Part shown: positions 1-8,246 of the stretch, piece by piece
Position numbering within the stretch: the stretch's first letter is position 1
How the letters are laid out: every line of letters begins with the position of its first letter
Source: Bacteroidetes bacterium 41-46
GTDB lineage: Bacteria; Bacteroidota; Bacteroidia; Bacteroidales; UBA932
Assembly: GCA_001897515.1 (NCBI GenBank)
Contig: MKTA01000027.1
Location: forward strand, 1 to 32,500
Direction: 5' to 3'
DNA length: 32,500 nucleotides
Position numbers and translations under genes: made by a program
Notes under the pieces: model-generated
Database searches by the model: none
What the model saw: the letters and a program-made list of their open reading frames with translations, nothing else
What the model was told of the DNA's origin: nothing

Positions 1-1416
<1,416 letters not shown>

Positions 1417-1493
1417 TTGGAGCTGTTACTAACTAGAGAGGTTTATTCTCTATCTTTTACTCTTTATGCTATCATTGACTTTTATATATTTAC

Positions 1494-1567
1494 AGTCCCG
1501 TAGCTCAGTTGGTTAGAGCACTACACTGATAATGTAGGGGTCAGCGGTTCAACTCCGCTCGGGACTA
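1494..1567 (+). tRNA. tRNA-Ile (anticodon GAT)
   Basis: A full cloverleaf can be folded: acceptor AGTCCCG/CGGGACT, D arm GCTC/GAGC, anticodon stem CTACA/TGTAG with loop CTGATAA (anticodon GAT), T arm AGCGG/CCGCT with loop TTCAACT, discriminator A. CCA is not encoded. It sits in the 16S spacer, the normal place for tRNA-Ile(GAT). Confidence 0.97.
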
Positions 1568-1590
1568 CTAATTTAAGTTCTTTTAAATTT

Positions 1591-1830
1591 CGGGAATTAC
1601 ATCACTGCTTCGTTAGCTTCGCTCACTTCGCAGTTCTGTGTTTCTACTACCGGGAATTACATCACTGCTTCGTTAGCTTCGCTCACTTCGCAGTTCTGTG
1701 TTTCTACTACCGGGAATTACATCACTGCTTCGTTAACTTCGCTCACTTCGCAGTTCTGTGTTTCCACTACCGGGAATTACATCACTGCTTCGTTAGCTTC
1801 GCTCACTTCGCAGTTCTGTGTTTCCCCTCC
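1591..1830 (+). repeat. Four tandem 60-bp repeats in the rRNA spacer
   Basis: Four units start at 1591, 1651, 1711 and 1771 with an exact 60-bp period and no spacers. Units 1 and 2 look identical. Unit 3 differs at about 1736 (GTTAAC for GTTAGC) and near its end (TTTCCACTAC). Unit 4 loses the last bases (TTTCCCCTCC). Each unit begins CGGGAATTACATCACTGC and contains three CTTCG motifs about 9 bp apart, plus an inverted repeat ACTGC...GCAGT with an inner AGC/GCT that could form a small hairpin in the transcript. Function is unknown. A degenerate relic of the unit start occurs at 2772-2797. Confidence 0.97.
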
Positions 1831-1848
1831 CGTTCGGCAAACGACGGG

Positions 1849-1950
1849 GCAAAGAAAAGAGGAGGCTGCGCCTCCTGCAAATTTTTGATTCGCCTCAGAA
1901 AAGCAAGCTTTTCCGGCTCATCTGCAAATTTGACTTTTTCTTTTCTTTGC
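1849..1950 (+). other. Long stem in the spacer upstream of tRNA-Ala, possible processing stem
   Basis: Perfect 12-bp inverted arms GCAAAGAAAAGA (1849-1860) and TCTTTTCTTTGC (1939-1950) enclose two further hairpins: GGAGGC/GCCTCC at 1861-1875 with loop TGC, and GAAAAGC/GCTTTTC at 1898-1913. In rRNA spacers such long stems often serve RNase III-type processing; that role here is inference. Only the right arm (2873-2884) survives next to the second tRNA-Ala. Confidence 0.6.
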
Positions 1951-2046
1951 TGGTGTTTGCGCTCACTTACACGGGGAATTAGCTCAGTTGGCTAGAGCAC
2001 CTGCTTTGCAAGCAGGGGGTCATCGGTTCGACTCCGATATTCTCCA
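1881..2046 (+). repeat. Duplicated tRNA-Ala block, copy 1
   Basis: The stretch from TTTTTGATTCG through tRNA-Ala recurs at 2816-2980. The tRNA parts are identical. The upstream parts share GATTCG, GGCTCATCTGCAA, TCTTTTCTTTGC, TTTGCGCTC and CTTACACGGGG, separated by diverged bases. Confidence 0.85.
1973..2046 (+). tRNA. tRNA-Ala (anticodon TGC), copy 1
   Basis: Cloverleaf: acceptor GGGGAAT/ATTCTCC (one G-T pair), D arm GCTC/GAGC, anticodon stem CCTGC/GCAGG with loop TTTGCAA (anticodon TGC), T arm ATCGG/CCGAT, discriminator A. CCA is not encoded. This is the normal second tRNA of a 16S-Ile-Ala-23S spacer, but a terminator follows instead of 23S rRNA. Confidence 0.97.
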
Positions 2047-2051
2047 CAAAA

Positions 2052-2086
2052 AGAGGACGACTTTAATTAGTTGTTCTCTTTTTTTT
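2052..2086 (+). terminator. Bidirectional rho-independent terminator after tRNA-Ala copy 1
   Basis: An 11-bp stem AGAGGACGACT/AGTTGTTCTCT (two G-T pairs) with loop TTAATT is followed by eight T on the plus strand. On the minus strand the same stem is followed by TTTTTG, so it can also end the convergent gene at 2085-2720, whose stop codon lies inside the T run. Confidence 0.85.
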
Positions 2087-2720
2087 ATTTAATACTGGGA
2101 AGATTAAAATTTTCTGGAAGTTCCGCAATGGGAACCAGTGTAAAAACATTACACTCAGGTGTGCTCTTTACAGAGTCACCGTTTATTATTGATATTGAAA
2201 TTGATTTTGTATAATCATTAGTAATTTGTTTTATAAATGTTCCGTTCAACCACCTTGGAACTAAAATATACTCTGTCTCATCTTCCTTTATTATCCGTCC
2301 CTCAATAAGCTCCCCTTTGTCCGTAAATAAAGCTTTCACTCCGTTGAATCCTTTCCCGGTTGACCCGCTATGCTCTGCTTCAAGGAAAATATATGTTCTT
2401 TGATTATCTGTTATTTCTGCTGTTTTTTTATACATTAAAGCAACTCTGATTGGATCTGTATATATAATGGTATCATTATTGAGTTTCCATGTTATTATAA
2501 GCTTATGATTCAACTTGCCAGCCACCAGGTAGTAAGGCATTCCATAGTGTAACGATTGACTTATGTTGTCATATATTGGTTCAAATGTCCAGTTTTCAGA
2601 CTCAGGAGTCACTTTAACTGTCGGGAAATTTGGTACATTTACTGATTTAACCCTCTCTTTTGATTCCAGCAATGCAGAGAGAGAGAGGAGTAATGCCAAC
2701 ATTATAATAAGCTTATTCAT
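2085..2720 (-). CDS. Predicted exported protein of unknown function
   Basis: The 211-residue product is not recognised. Residues 1-20 (MNKLIIMLALLLSLSALLES) look like a signal peptide without a clear lipobox, so export to the periplasm or surface is likely. The rest is polar, rich in beta-prone Ile, Thr, Tyr and Val, with segments such as YYLVAGKLNHKLIITWKL near residues 63-80; no catalytic motif is evident. It is a lone gene wedged between two identical tRNA-Ala copies, read toward the first, and shares a bidirectional terminator with it. No good TAnnTTTG box was found upstream (TAAATTGG is a one-mismatch candidate). It may have arrived with, or been trapped by, the spacer duplication. The reading frame is clearly coding in style (ATG, full length, terminator), but function is open. 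Confidence 0.75.
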   Translation of the reverse strand: MNKLIIMLALLLSLSALLESKERVKSVNVPNFPTVKVTPESENWTFEPIYDNISQSLHYGMPYYLVAGKLNHKLIITWKLNNDTIIYTDPIRVALMYKKTAEITDNQRTYIFLEAEHSGSTGKGFNGVKALFTDKGELIEGRIIKEDETEYILVPRWLNGTFIKQITNDYTKSISISIINGDSVKSTPECNVFTLVPIAELPENFNLPSIK

Positions 2721-2771
2721 TTGAATATAAATTTAAAACCAATTTAGTTAAATTAATTGATATAATAATAA

Positions 2772-2797
2772 CTACCCGGGAATAACACATTGGTTGT
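2772..2797 (+). repeat. Relic of the 60-bp spacer repeat
   Basis: CTACCCGGGAATAACACATTGG resembles the junction of two spacer repeat units (CTACCGGGAATTACATCACTG), matching 11 of 12 bases over CCGGGAATAACA. Together with the conserved bases before the second tRNA-Ala it suggests that this region derives from an rRNA spacer. Confidence 0.5.
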
Positions 2798-2815
2798 TTT
2801 ATTCCTCTTTGACTA

Positions 2816-2980
2816 TTTTTTGATTCGTCTTTTTAAAGCTAGCTTTTCAGGCTCATCTGCAATTTGCTTTTTTCTTTTCTTTGCTTATCTTTGCGCTCTC
2901 TTACACGGGGAATTAGCTCAGTTGGCTAGAGCACCTGCTTTGCAAGCAGGGGGTCATCGGTTCGACTCCGATATTCTCCA
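2816..2980 (+). repeat. Duplicated tRNA-Ala block, copy 2
   Basis: Decayed copy of 1881-2046. The tRNA is unchanged, while the upstream flank has substitutions and small indels and has lost the left arm of the 12-bp stem. Confidence 0.85.
2907..2980 (+). tRNA. tRNA-Ala (anticodon TGC), copy 2
   Basis: Base-for-base identical to the copy at 1973-2046 over 74 nucleotides, with the same cloverleaf and anticodon TGC. It has its own terminator. No rRNA gene adjoins it. Confidence 0.96.
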
Positions 2981-2996
2981 CTTAGATTGAATAAAA

Positions 2997-3029
2997 AGAG
3001 GATGACTATTTAAAGTTATCCTCTTTTTT
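2997..3029 (+). terminator. Bidirectional rho-independent terminator after tRNA-Ala copy 2
   Basis: An 11-bp stem AGAGGATGACT/AGTTATCCTCT with loop ATTTAA is followed by six T on the plus strand. Read on the minus strand the stem is followed by TTTTTATTC, so it probably also ends the nadB-nadC-nadA operon, whose last gene stops at 3095. It is a diverged relative of the terminator at 2052-2086. Confidence 0.85.
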
Positions 3030-3094
3030 ATTTCATCGCCTTTATCTTATTGCCTCTATATTTCGGTACACGAGGGGAGAATAGGAGTTTAAAA

Positions 3095-4771
3095 TTAATA
3101 TGTTATAAGATTCCCTTTAATCCAGTCTGGTGTGGGTGTGAATCGGGAAAGGGATTGATAGGGACCATAAATCTCTCCGTTCTTGTAGATGAAATGCTCT
3201 CCGTTTTTCTCTCCCGTGAAAAGGTATCTGCCATCTTTACCCAAAAGAGGCTCCACTATCTGGTCAAACTCTCCAAAGCTTTTACCATTGATAATTACAA
3301 GTTTGCGAGAATTCTGCCTGTCAGTTGCCACTATATAGTAGTCTCCGCTCTCTGTCGCATTTACAGATTCAACATATGGAAATGGTCCTAAGCGTACTCC
3401 AAATGCATCTACATACATTTTCCCCATATTGTTTATTATTGATAATATTTTCCCCTCCCTTGTAAGAAATATTTCATCAATGTAGCCCTCTTCCTGGTCA
3501 ATAACTTTATTGTTTACAGTTAATTTGGAGCGATTTGCATTGTTTTTGTCTCTGTGCGAGAAGGAGTAGATTCCATTATCAGTAATTGCAACGTCATCAA
3601 TAAGACCATATGAACCCCTAAGTGTTTCCCCTCTAAGGTTGATATACCATCTGTTTCTCTTTTCATACGCAAAAATGTAATTGCCAGCATCAGTAATTGC
3701 AAATCTTTTAGTGTAGTTGTATGGTCCGGAAACCATACCGCCAATTGAGACATACTGGCCATCCTCTTTGCTGTATTTGAATACCGGGATATCTTCATGA
3801 TAAAGAGTGTTCCCAAACAGATCAATACTCCTATAAGGTCCGCTGACATCACCTCTGTTATAAAGAAACCATCCATCAGAAAGGCTATCCCTGAATTTAT
3901 ATGATAACCCTTTTCCCATTTTATCTATATTCAGCAACTGAATCTCTCTGTATGGCCCTCTGACAGTGTCACTATCAGTAATAAACAAATTACCTTTTTC
4001 TTTAAATGTGTAGATACTTCCCGGCTCTCCGGATATGAACTCTAGATCATCAAGTTTTAAAACCTTGTCATTTATGTTTATTAAGTAGTTACCCTCTTTA
4101 TCTGTCAATTCATAGAAAAATGTTCCATCCTCTTGTACTCCTGTCGGAAGGCTGCCGGAATTTGGGAATGGACCTAACTTTTTGCCGTTTATATTCACAA
4201 ATCTGTTTGATTTATTTTGCAAATATCCATAAGAGTACCTGCCGTCAGAGGCTATGGATACAGATTGGTGGTCAATAGCTGGGTACGGCCCTTCAATTCT
4301 GCCGTTCAAATTAATGTAATCTTTACCTTTTATGGTATATGTAAATGCAAATTTTCCACCTTGGGCAATCTTTACAGGTTGAGCCTCGGTTACAGATTTC
4401 CCGTTTACCGAATCATAAGGGCCCATTTTCTTGCCGTTAATATTGACAAATACCCTTCCCTTTTCATTGTAAACAAAAGCAAAATTTCCCAAAGAGTCGC
4501 TGCTTGAGTTGCCGGCATTCTTAAAAACACGACCTCTTGAGTTGAAGACACTTAATCCATTTTCAAAGTATTCATATGACATAGAGTATGCCGAATCCAT
4601 TGGAGGGAGCTTAACTTCCTCCTCCTTTGGAGCCGGAGCGGGAGCCGATTTCTTTTGAGGAGCTCTTCTCTGAACTGGTTTTCTGGTTTGCCCATGGAGT
4701 GGGAGTGCGGATAAAATTAACATCAATGCAAGTGTTACCTGCAGTATTATAAAGATATTTTTTCTAATCAT
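3095..4771 (-). CDS. Exported 12-unit repeat protein coupled to the NAD operon
   Basis: The 558-residue product has a signal peptide (about 1-27, ending ALPLHGQ) and a Pro/Ala/Lys-rich linker (about 30-58, APAPAPKEEE). From about residue 92 to 548 I count some 12 repeats of about 35-45 residues with the pattern G-x-[FY]-x-[FY]...[YF]-[IV]-N-[IL]-N-G...GP[YF]-x-x-[IV]; examples are YINLNGRIEGPYPAI and FVNINGKKLGPFPNS. Short beta-rich units like these suit a propeller-like or beta-sheet repeat fold in the periplasm or at the surface; this is inference, as I do not recognise a named family. Its ATG overlaps the nadA stop as ATGA, so it is the fourth gene of the nad operon and probably translated by coupling. 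It has no evident enzymatic motif, and why it should follow NAD synthesis genes is unknown. Confidence 0.85.
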   Translation of the reverse strand: MIRKNIFIILQVTLALMLILSALPLHGQTRKPVQRRAPQKKSAPAPAPKEEEVKLPPMDSAYSMSYEYFENGLSVFNSRGRVFKNAGNSSSDSLGNFAFVYNEKGRVFVNINGKKMGPYDSVNGKSVTEAQPVKIAQGGKFAFTYTIKGKDYINLNGRIEGPYPAIDHQSVSIASDGRYSYGYLQNKSNRFVNINGKKLGPFPNSGSLPTGVQEDGTFFYELTDKEGNYLININDKVLKLDDLEFISGEPGSIYTFKEKGNLFITDSDTVRGPYREIQLLNIDKMGKGLSYKFRDSLSDGWFLYNRGDVSGPYRSIDLFGNTLYHEDIPVFKYSKEDGQYVSIGGMVSGPYNYTKRFAITDAGNYIFAYEKRNRWYINLRGETLRGSYGLIDDVAITDNGIYSFSHRDKNNANRSKLTVNNKVIDQEEGYIDEIFLTREGKILSIINNMGKMYVDAFGVRLGPFPYVESVNATESGDYYIVATDRQNSRKLVIINGKSFGEFDQIVEPLLGKDGRYLFTGEKNGEHFIYKNGEIYGPYQSLSRFTPTPDWIKGNLITY

Positions 4772-5691
4772 ATATGGAGCATTCTTTCAATAGATTTCCA
4801 GGCTCTCTCTCTCAGATCATTTTCTACTTTTATTTCTGGAGCCTCATTCTGAAGTGCCGACAGCACCTTCTCAATTGTGTTTCTTTTCATTTGACCGCAA
4901 ATTGCGCTTGCGCCAGCTGATATATACTCTTTTCCCGGATTGATCTTCTCCATTTGGTGGATAATCTCCCTCTCGGTCATTATTACAAACTGCCTCTTCT
5001 CCGACTCAGACACATGCTTAAGCATACCGGATGTAGAGTAGAAATAAGTTTGAGGGAGTGATAGAATATCAGGATCTCCCGAGCAACTGCTCTCAGGATG
5101 TATCAGAATATCGGCGTCAGGGTATTTTTCAGCCATCTCCATGATACTCTCTGAATCAAATCTTTCGTGGACGCAGCAATCCCCTTGCCAGATATCCATA
5201 TCTCTTCCCGTTATTAGGTTTATATAGGCACCGAGGTTTTTATCGGGTACAAACAGAATCCTCTTATCAGCGGGAATACTCTCAACAACTCTAAGTGCAT
5301 TTGCCGAAGTGCAGCAAATGTCGGTATAGGCTTTAACCTCCGCTGTGGTGTTTACATATGATACAACAACTCCACCGGGATTCTCTGATCTCCATTTCTC
5401 AATCTCCTCCCCGGTAACGCTCTCAGCAAGTGAGCACCCGGCTCTGTTATCGGGAACAATTACTTTTTTATCAGGAGATATTATTGATGCAGTCTCAGCC
5501 ATAAAGTTTACTCCGCAAAACAGGATTATATCCGCATCAGTCCTTCCGGCCTCCTGGGATAGTGCAAGCGAGTCTCCAAGAAAATCGCTTATATCCTGTA
5601 TCTCAGGTCTTGAATAGTAGTGTGCTAAAATCACAGCTCTCTTCTCTCTCTTCAGACGTTCAATCTCTTTCACTATGCTCTCATTGGTCAT
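4768..5691 (-). CDS. nadA: Quinolinate synthase NadA
   Basis: Condenses iminoaspartate, made by NadB, with dihydroxyacetone phosphate to give quinolinate, using a [4Fe-4S] cluster in the cytoplasm. The 307-residue length fits the family. The three cluster cysteines align as C86 (RAGCSLAE), C172 (GDCCVH) and C265 (AICGQMKRNT). Other family segments are ILAHYYSRPEIQDISDFLGDS near 21-41, YVNTTAEVKAYTDICCTSANA near 112-132, HPESSCSGD at 198-206 and STSG at 219-222. C173 next to C172 is an extra cysteine. The gene lies 10 nt after nadC and overlaps the next gene by ATGA. Identification is firm from motifs and operon context. Confidence 0.97.
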   Translation of the reverse strand: MTNESIVKEIERLKREKRAVILAHYYSRPEIQDISDFLGDSLALSQEAGRTDADIILFCGVNFMAETASIISPDKKVIVPDNRAGCSLAESVTGEEIEKWRSENPGGVVVSYVNTTAEVKAYTDICCTSANALRVVESIPADKRILFVPDKNLGAYINLITGRDMDIWQGDCCVHERFDSESIMEMAEKYPDADILIHPESSCSGDPDILSLPQTYFYSTSGMLKHVSESEKRQFVIMTEREIIHQMEKINPGKEYISAGASAICGQMKRNTIEKVLSALQNEAPEIKVENDLRERAWKSIERMLHI

Positions 5692-5701
5692 CTCAATTCT
5701 T

Positions 5702-6541
5702 TTATTTTACAGGTATAATATTCATACTTATATCCAATGCAACTACTGAGTGGGTGAGTGCCCCAACACTGATGAAGTCCACACCTGTCGCTGCTACCCC
5801 TTTGAGCCTCTCAAGTGACATGTTCCCTGAAGCCTCTGTTTTGGATCTATTATTAATGACTTTTACTGCCTCAGCCATCTCTTCGTTGCTCATATTGTCA
5901 AGCATTACAATATCTGCACCAGATTCAACAGCCTCCATTACCTCTTGAAGGTTTGTAGTCTCAACTTCAATCTTCACTCCAGGAGCGTTTGCCCTCACCT
6001 CCATGACCGCTTTTGAAATGCCACCGGCAACCCTAATATGGTTGTCCTTGATGAGCGCCATATCGTATAATCCAATCCTGTGATTTTCACCGCCTCCTGC
6101 AAGAACGGCCATTTTGTCAAGGACTCTCATCCCCGGAGCCGTCTTTCTTGTATCCAGTAATTTGGTTTTAAATCCGGAAAGCTCTTTTACGCAAATGGAG
6201 GTTGCTGTAGCAATCCCAGACATTCTCTGAAGTATGTTCAGAGAAATTCTCTCTCCTGTAAGAAGGGCTCTGAAGCTCCCCTCCACCTTCACTATCGGGT
6301 CTCCTCTCCTGATACTATCTCCATCTTTGACAAATGGAGACCATTTAATATTCTTGTCAAATCTCTCAAACACTCTCCTTGCAATTTCAATGCCTGACAC
6401 AACTCCCTCTCCCTTTGCAGTCATTAAAGCTGTTGCCATCTTCTCAACAGGTATAAGAGAATTTGTCGTAATATCCCCTGTGTGAACATCCTCTTCAATT
6501 GCAAGAGAGATAATTTTTTCTATCAGATTCTCGTTTTTCAT
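5702..6541 (-). CDS. nadC: Nicotinate-nucleotide diphosphorylase (carboxylating) NadC
   Basis: Converts quinolinate and phosphoribosyl pyrophosphate to nicotinate mononucleotide with loss of CO2, the third step of NAD synthesis from aspartate. The 279-residue protein has the expected motifs: EEDVHTGDITT (16-26), the phosphate-binding TRKTAPG (131-137), AGGGENHRIGLYD (148-160), KDNH (165-168), EVE (192-194), MLDNM (213-217) and SVGALTHS (258-265). The start ATG lies 5 nt after the nadB stop and the gene ends 10 nt before nadA, so the order nadB-nadC-nadA is a tight operon. Confidence 0.97.
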   Translation of the reverse strand: MKNENLIEKIISLAIEEDVHTGDITTNSLIPVEKMATALMTAKGEGVVSGIEIARRVFERFDKNIKWSPFVKDGDSIRRGDPIVKVEGSFRALLTGERISLNILQRMSGIATATSICVKELSGFKTKLLDTRKTAPGMRVLDKMAVLAGGGENHRIGLYDMALIKDNHIRVAGGISKAVMEVRANAPGVKIEVETTNLQEVMEAVESGADIVMLDNMSNEEMAEAVKVINNRSKTEASGNMSLERLKGVAATGVDFISVGALTHSVVALDISMNIIPVK

Positions 6542-6546
6542 AGTGT

Positions 6547-8130
6547 TTAAAGGTCTCTGTTATTGACGGGAAGTGAGGAGATCTCCTCTCCCCTCTGCTG
6601 TATAATATGTTGGATATATTTTTCGCTCTCATTTGGGTAATCTTCCCTGTAGTGTCCGCCTCTGCTCTCCCTTCTTGTTAGTGCCGATTTAATTATCAGC
6701 TCAGCAACAATTATCAGGTTCTCTCCCACAAGATCAAATATCTCACTATTCTCCCTGACATATACAATTCTTTCAAGCTCCAATTTTATCAAACCCTCCA
6801 TTAAAAGCTTCTCGTTCCTTACAATTCCTGCATGTTTTGTTAATATCTCTGCAATACTCCTGCTTAAACGGCTAAACTCCTCCTGCCTGGTATGGTCAAT
6901 ATGAAACTCCTCTTTAAAAATTTCTTTATTGAAAATTTTGATATCCTCAGCCAGCTCCTCCCTGCTCCTCTCAACGGCTCTGTGTCCAAATACAAGACAC
7001 TCTAGAAGAGAATTGGATGCCAGTCTGTTAGCTCCCATAACCCCAGTTGATGCCAGCTCTCCGCAGACGAAAAGGTTCTTTATTGTACTTCTGCCATAGA
7101 GGTCTGTCTTAACTCCTCCAACCATGTAGTGGGCAGCAGGTGCAACAGGGATTTTATCTGTCATATCTATGCCGAGAGAGGCACATTTTGCGAAAATATT
7201 TGGGAATCTTGTTTTAAGCTTTTCCGGATCGACATGCTTTAGAGACAAGTAAACATATGGCTCTTCCTGTACCTGAATCTGTTTGTATATTGAGCGTGCC
7301 ACAACATCTCTCGGAGCCAGTTCAGCACCTTCGTGAAGATTTGGCATAAACCTCTCTCCTTTTAAATTGATAAGGTGTGCACCCTCTCCTCTTACTGCTT
7401 CGCTTATCAGATAGGATTTTTCTATTTCAGTATGAATTGCCGTAGGATGGAACTGAATAAATTCCATATCAGCCAGCATACATCCTGCTCTATATGCAAG
7501 TGCCACTCCATCACCTATAGATGTAGAGGGGTTTGTTGTATTTGAGTAGATTGCCGATGCTCCGCCTGTAGCAAATATTGTAAATCTTCCGGTAAACACT
7601 CTCTGGGACTCCTTGATTAAATCCCAGGTCCTTATACCTATACAGGTCCCATTGTCTGTCAGTATTTCTATTGCCGCAAGATTTTCAAATATTTCAATAT
7701 TGCAGTTCCGGGAAACCTTCTTTATCATGAAATCGGTTATCCTTCTTCCTGTTACATCTCCCCCTGCGTGAAGTATTCTCCTCTTATGGTGCCCCCCTTC
7801 CAAACCCAAAGCAAGCTCACCATCTTTCATGTCAAACTCCATCCCCTCATCAATAAGCTCTTTTATTCTTTCCGGGCCCTCCCTGACAAGGATATTGACA
7901 GCATCATGATCACTAAGTCCTCTGCCGGCAACGACCGTATCTTCAAAATGGAATTCGGTTGCATCCTCCTCATCTGTGACAGCTGCGATTCCTCCCTGTG
8001 CAAAATAGGAGTTACTCTCTCTTATCCCTGACTTTGTAATCAGAGCCACTTTCCCGTATCGGGCCGCAATATGGGATGAGTAAAGTCCTGCAAGTCCGCT
8101 GCCAACGATTATGTAGTCGTAATGGTGCAT
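6547..8130 (-). CDS. nadB: L-aspartate oxidase NadB
   Basis: FAD enzyme that oxidises L-aspartate to iminoaspartate, the first step of NAD synthesis. I chose the ATG at 8130 (527 residues), because the protein then opens with MHHYDYIIVGSGLAGLYSS, the Rossmann FAD site where the family begins. An in-frame ATG at 8307 would add 59 unrelated residues and overlap the divergent gene at 8247. Motifs: SYFAQGGIAAV (41-51), LEGGHHKRRILHAGGD (110-125), FIQFHPTAI (224-232), SEAVRGEGA (243-251), APRDVVARS (272-280), AAHYMVGGV (332-340), and GANRLASNSLLE (366-377). Related fumarate reductase flavoproteins are excluded by the nadC-nadA neighbours. A TAATTTTG promoter box lies 18 nt upstream. Confidence 0.96.
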   Translation of the reverse strand: MHHYDYIIVGSGLAGLYSSHIAARYGKVALITKSGIRESNSYFAQGGIAAVTDEEDATEFHFEDTVVAGRGLSDHDAVNILVREGPERIKELIDEGMEFDMKDGELALGLEGGHHKRRILHAGGDVTGRRITDFMIKKVSRNCNIEIFENLAAIEILTDNGTCIGIRTWDLIKESQRVFTGRFTIFATGGASAIYSNTTNPSTSIGDGVALAYRAGCMLADMEFIQFHPTAIHTEIEKSYLISEAVRGEGAHLINLKGERFMPNLHEGAELAPRDVVARSIYKQIQVQEEPYVYLSLKHVDPEKLKTRFPNIFAKCASLGIDMTDKIPVAPAAHYMVGGVKTDLYGRSTIKNLFVCGELASTGVMGANRLASNSLLECLVFGHRAVERSREELAEDIKIFNKEIFKEEFHIDHTRQEEFSRLSRSIAEILTKHAGIVRNEKLLMEGLIKLELERIVYVRENSEIFDLVGENLIIVAELIIKSALTRRESRGGHYREDYPNESEKYIQHIIQQRGEEISSLPVNNRDL

Positions 8131-8147
8131 CTTTCTGTTGTAAACCG

Positions 8148-8155
8148 CAAAATTA
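8148..8155 (-). promoter_or_regulatory. -7 promoter element of the nadB operon
   Basis: TAATTTTG on the minus strand matches the Bacteroidota -7 consensus TAnnTTTG and lies 18-25 nt before the chosen nadB start. It supports the short NadB start, since it would lie inside the gene if the upstream ATG were used. No convincing TTTG -33 element is seen. Confidence 0.5.
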
Positions 8156-8246
8156 CTCTTTTTATGGTTCAATGCCGGATTTTTGTACATTTCAACCCAT
8201 TTAGGTATCTTAGCGGCCTCATAGTTTATGTTAAAAAAGGTTAAAA

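Noticed and set aside
1591..1830. CRISPR array
   Set aside because: The units are contiguous 60-bp tandem copies without variable spacers, and no cas genes are present.
1591..1995. Stop-free plus-strand frame running through all four 60-bp repeats into tRNA-Ala
   Set aside because: It follows from a repeat unit of 60 bp without stops; there is no plausible start codon and it ends inside a tRNA.
2790..2990. 66-codon plus-strand open frame ending GELAQLARAPALQAGG
   Set aside because: Its second half is a translation of tRNA-Ala, a well-known spurious ORF type.
3520..3876. 118-codon minus-strand frame inside the repeat protein
   Set aside because: It is an out-of-frame shadow of the repeat protein gene, which has the signal peptide and regular repeats.
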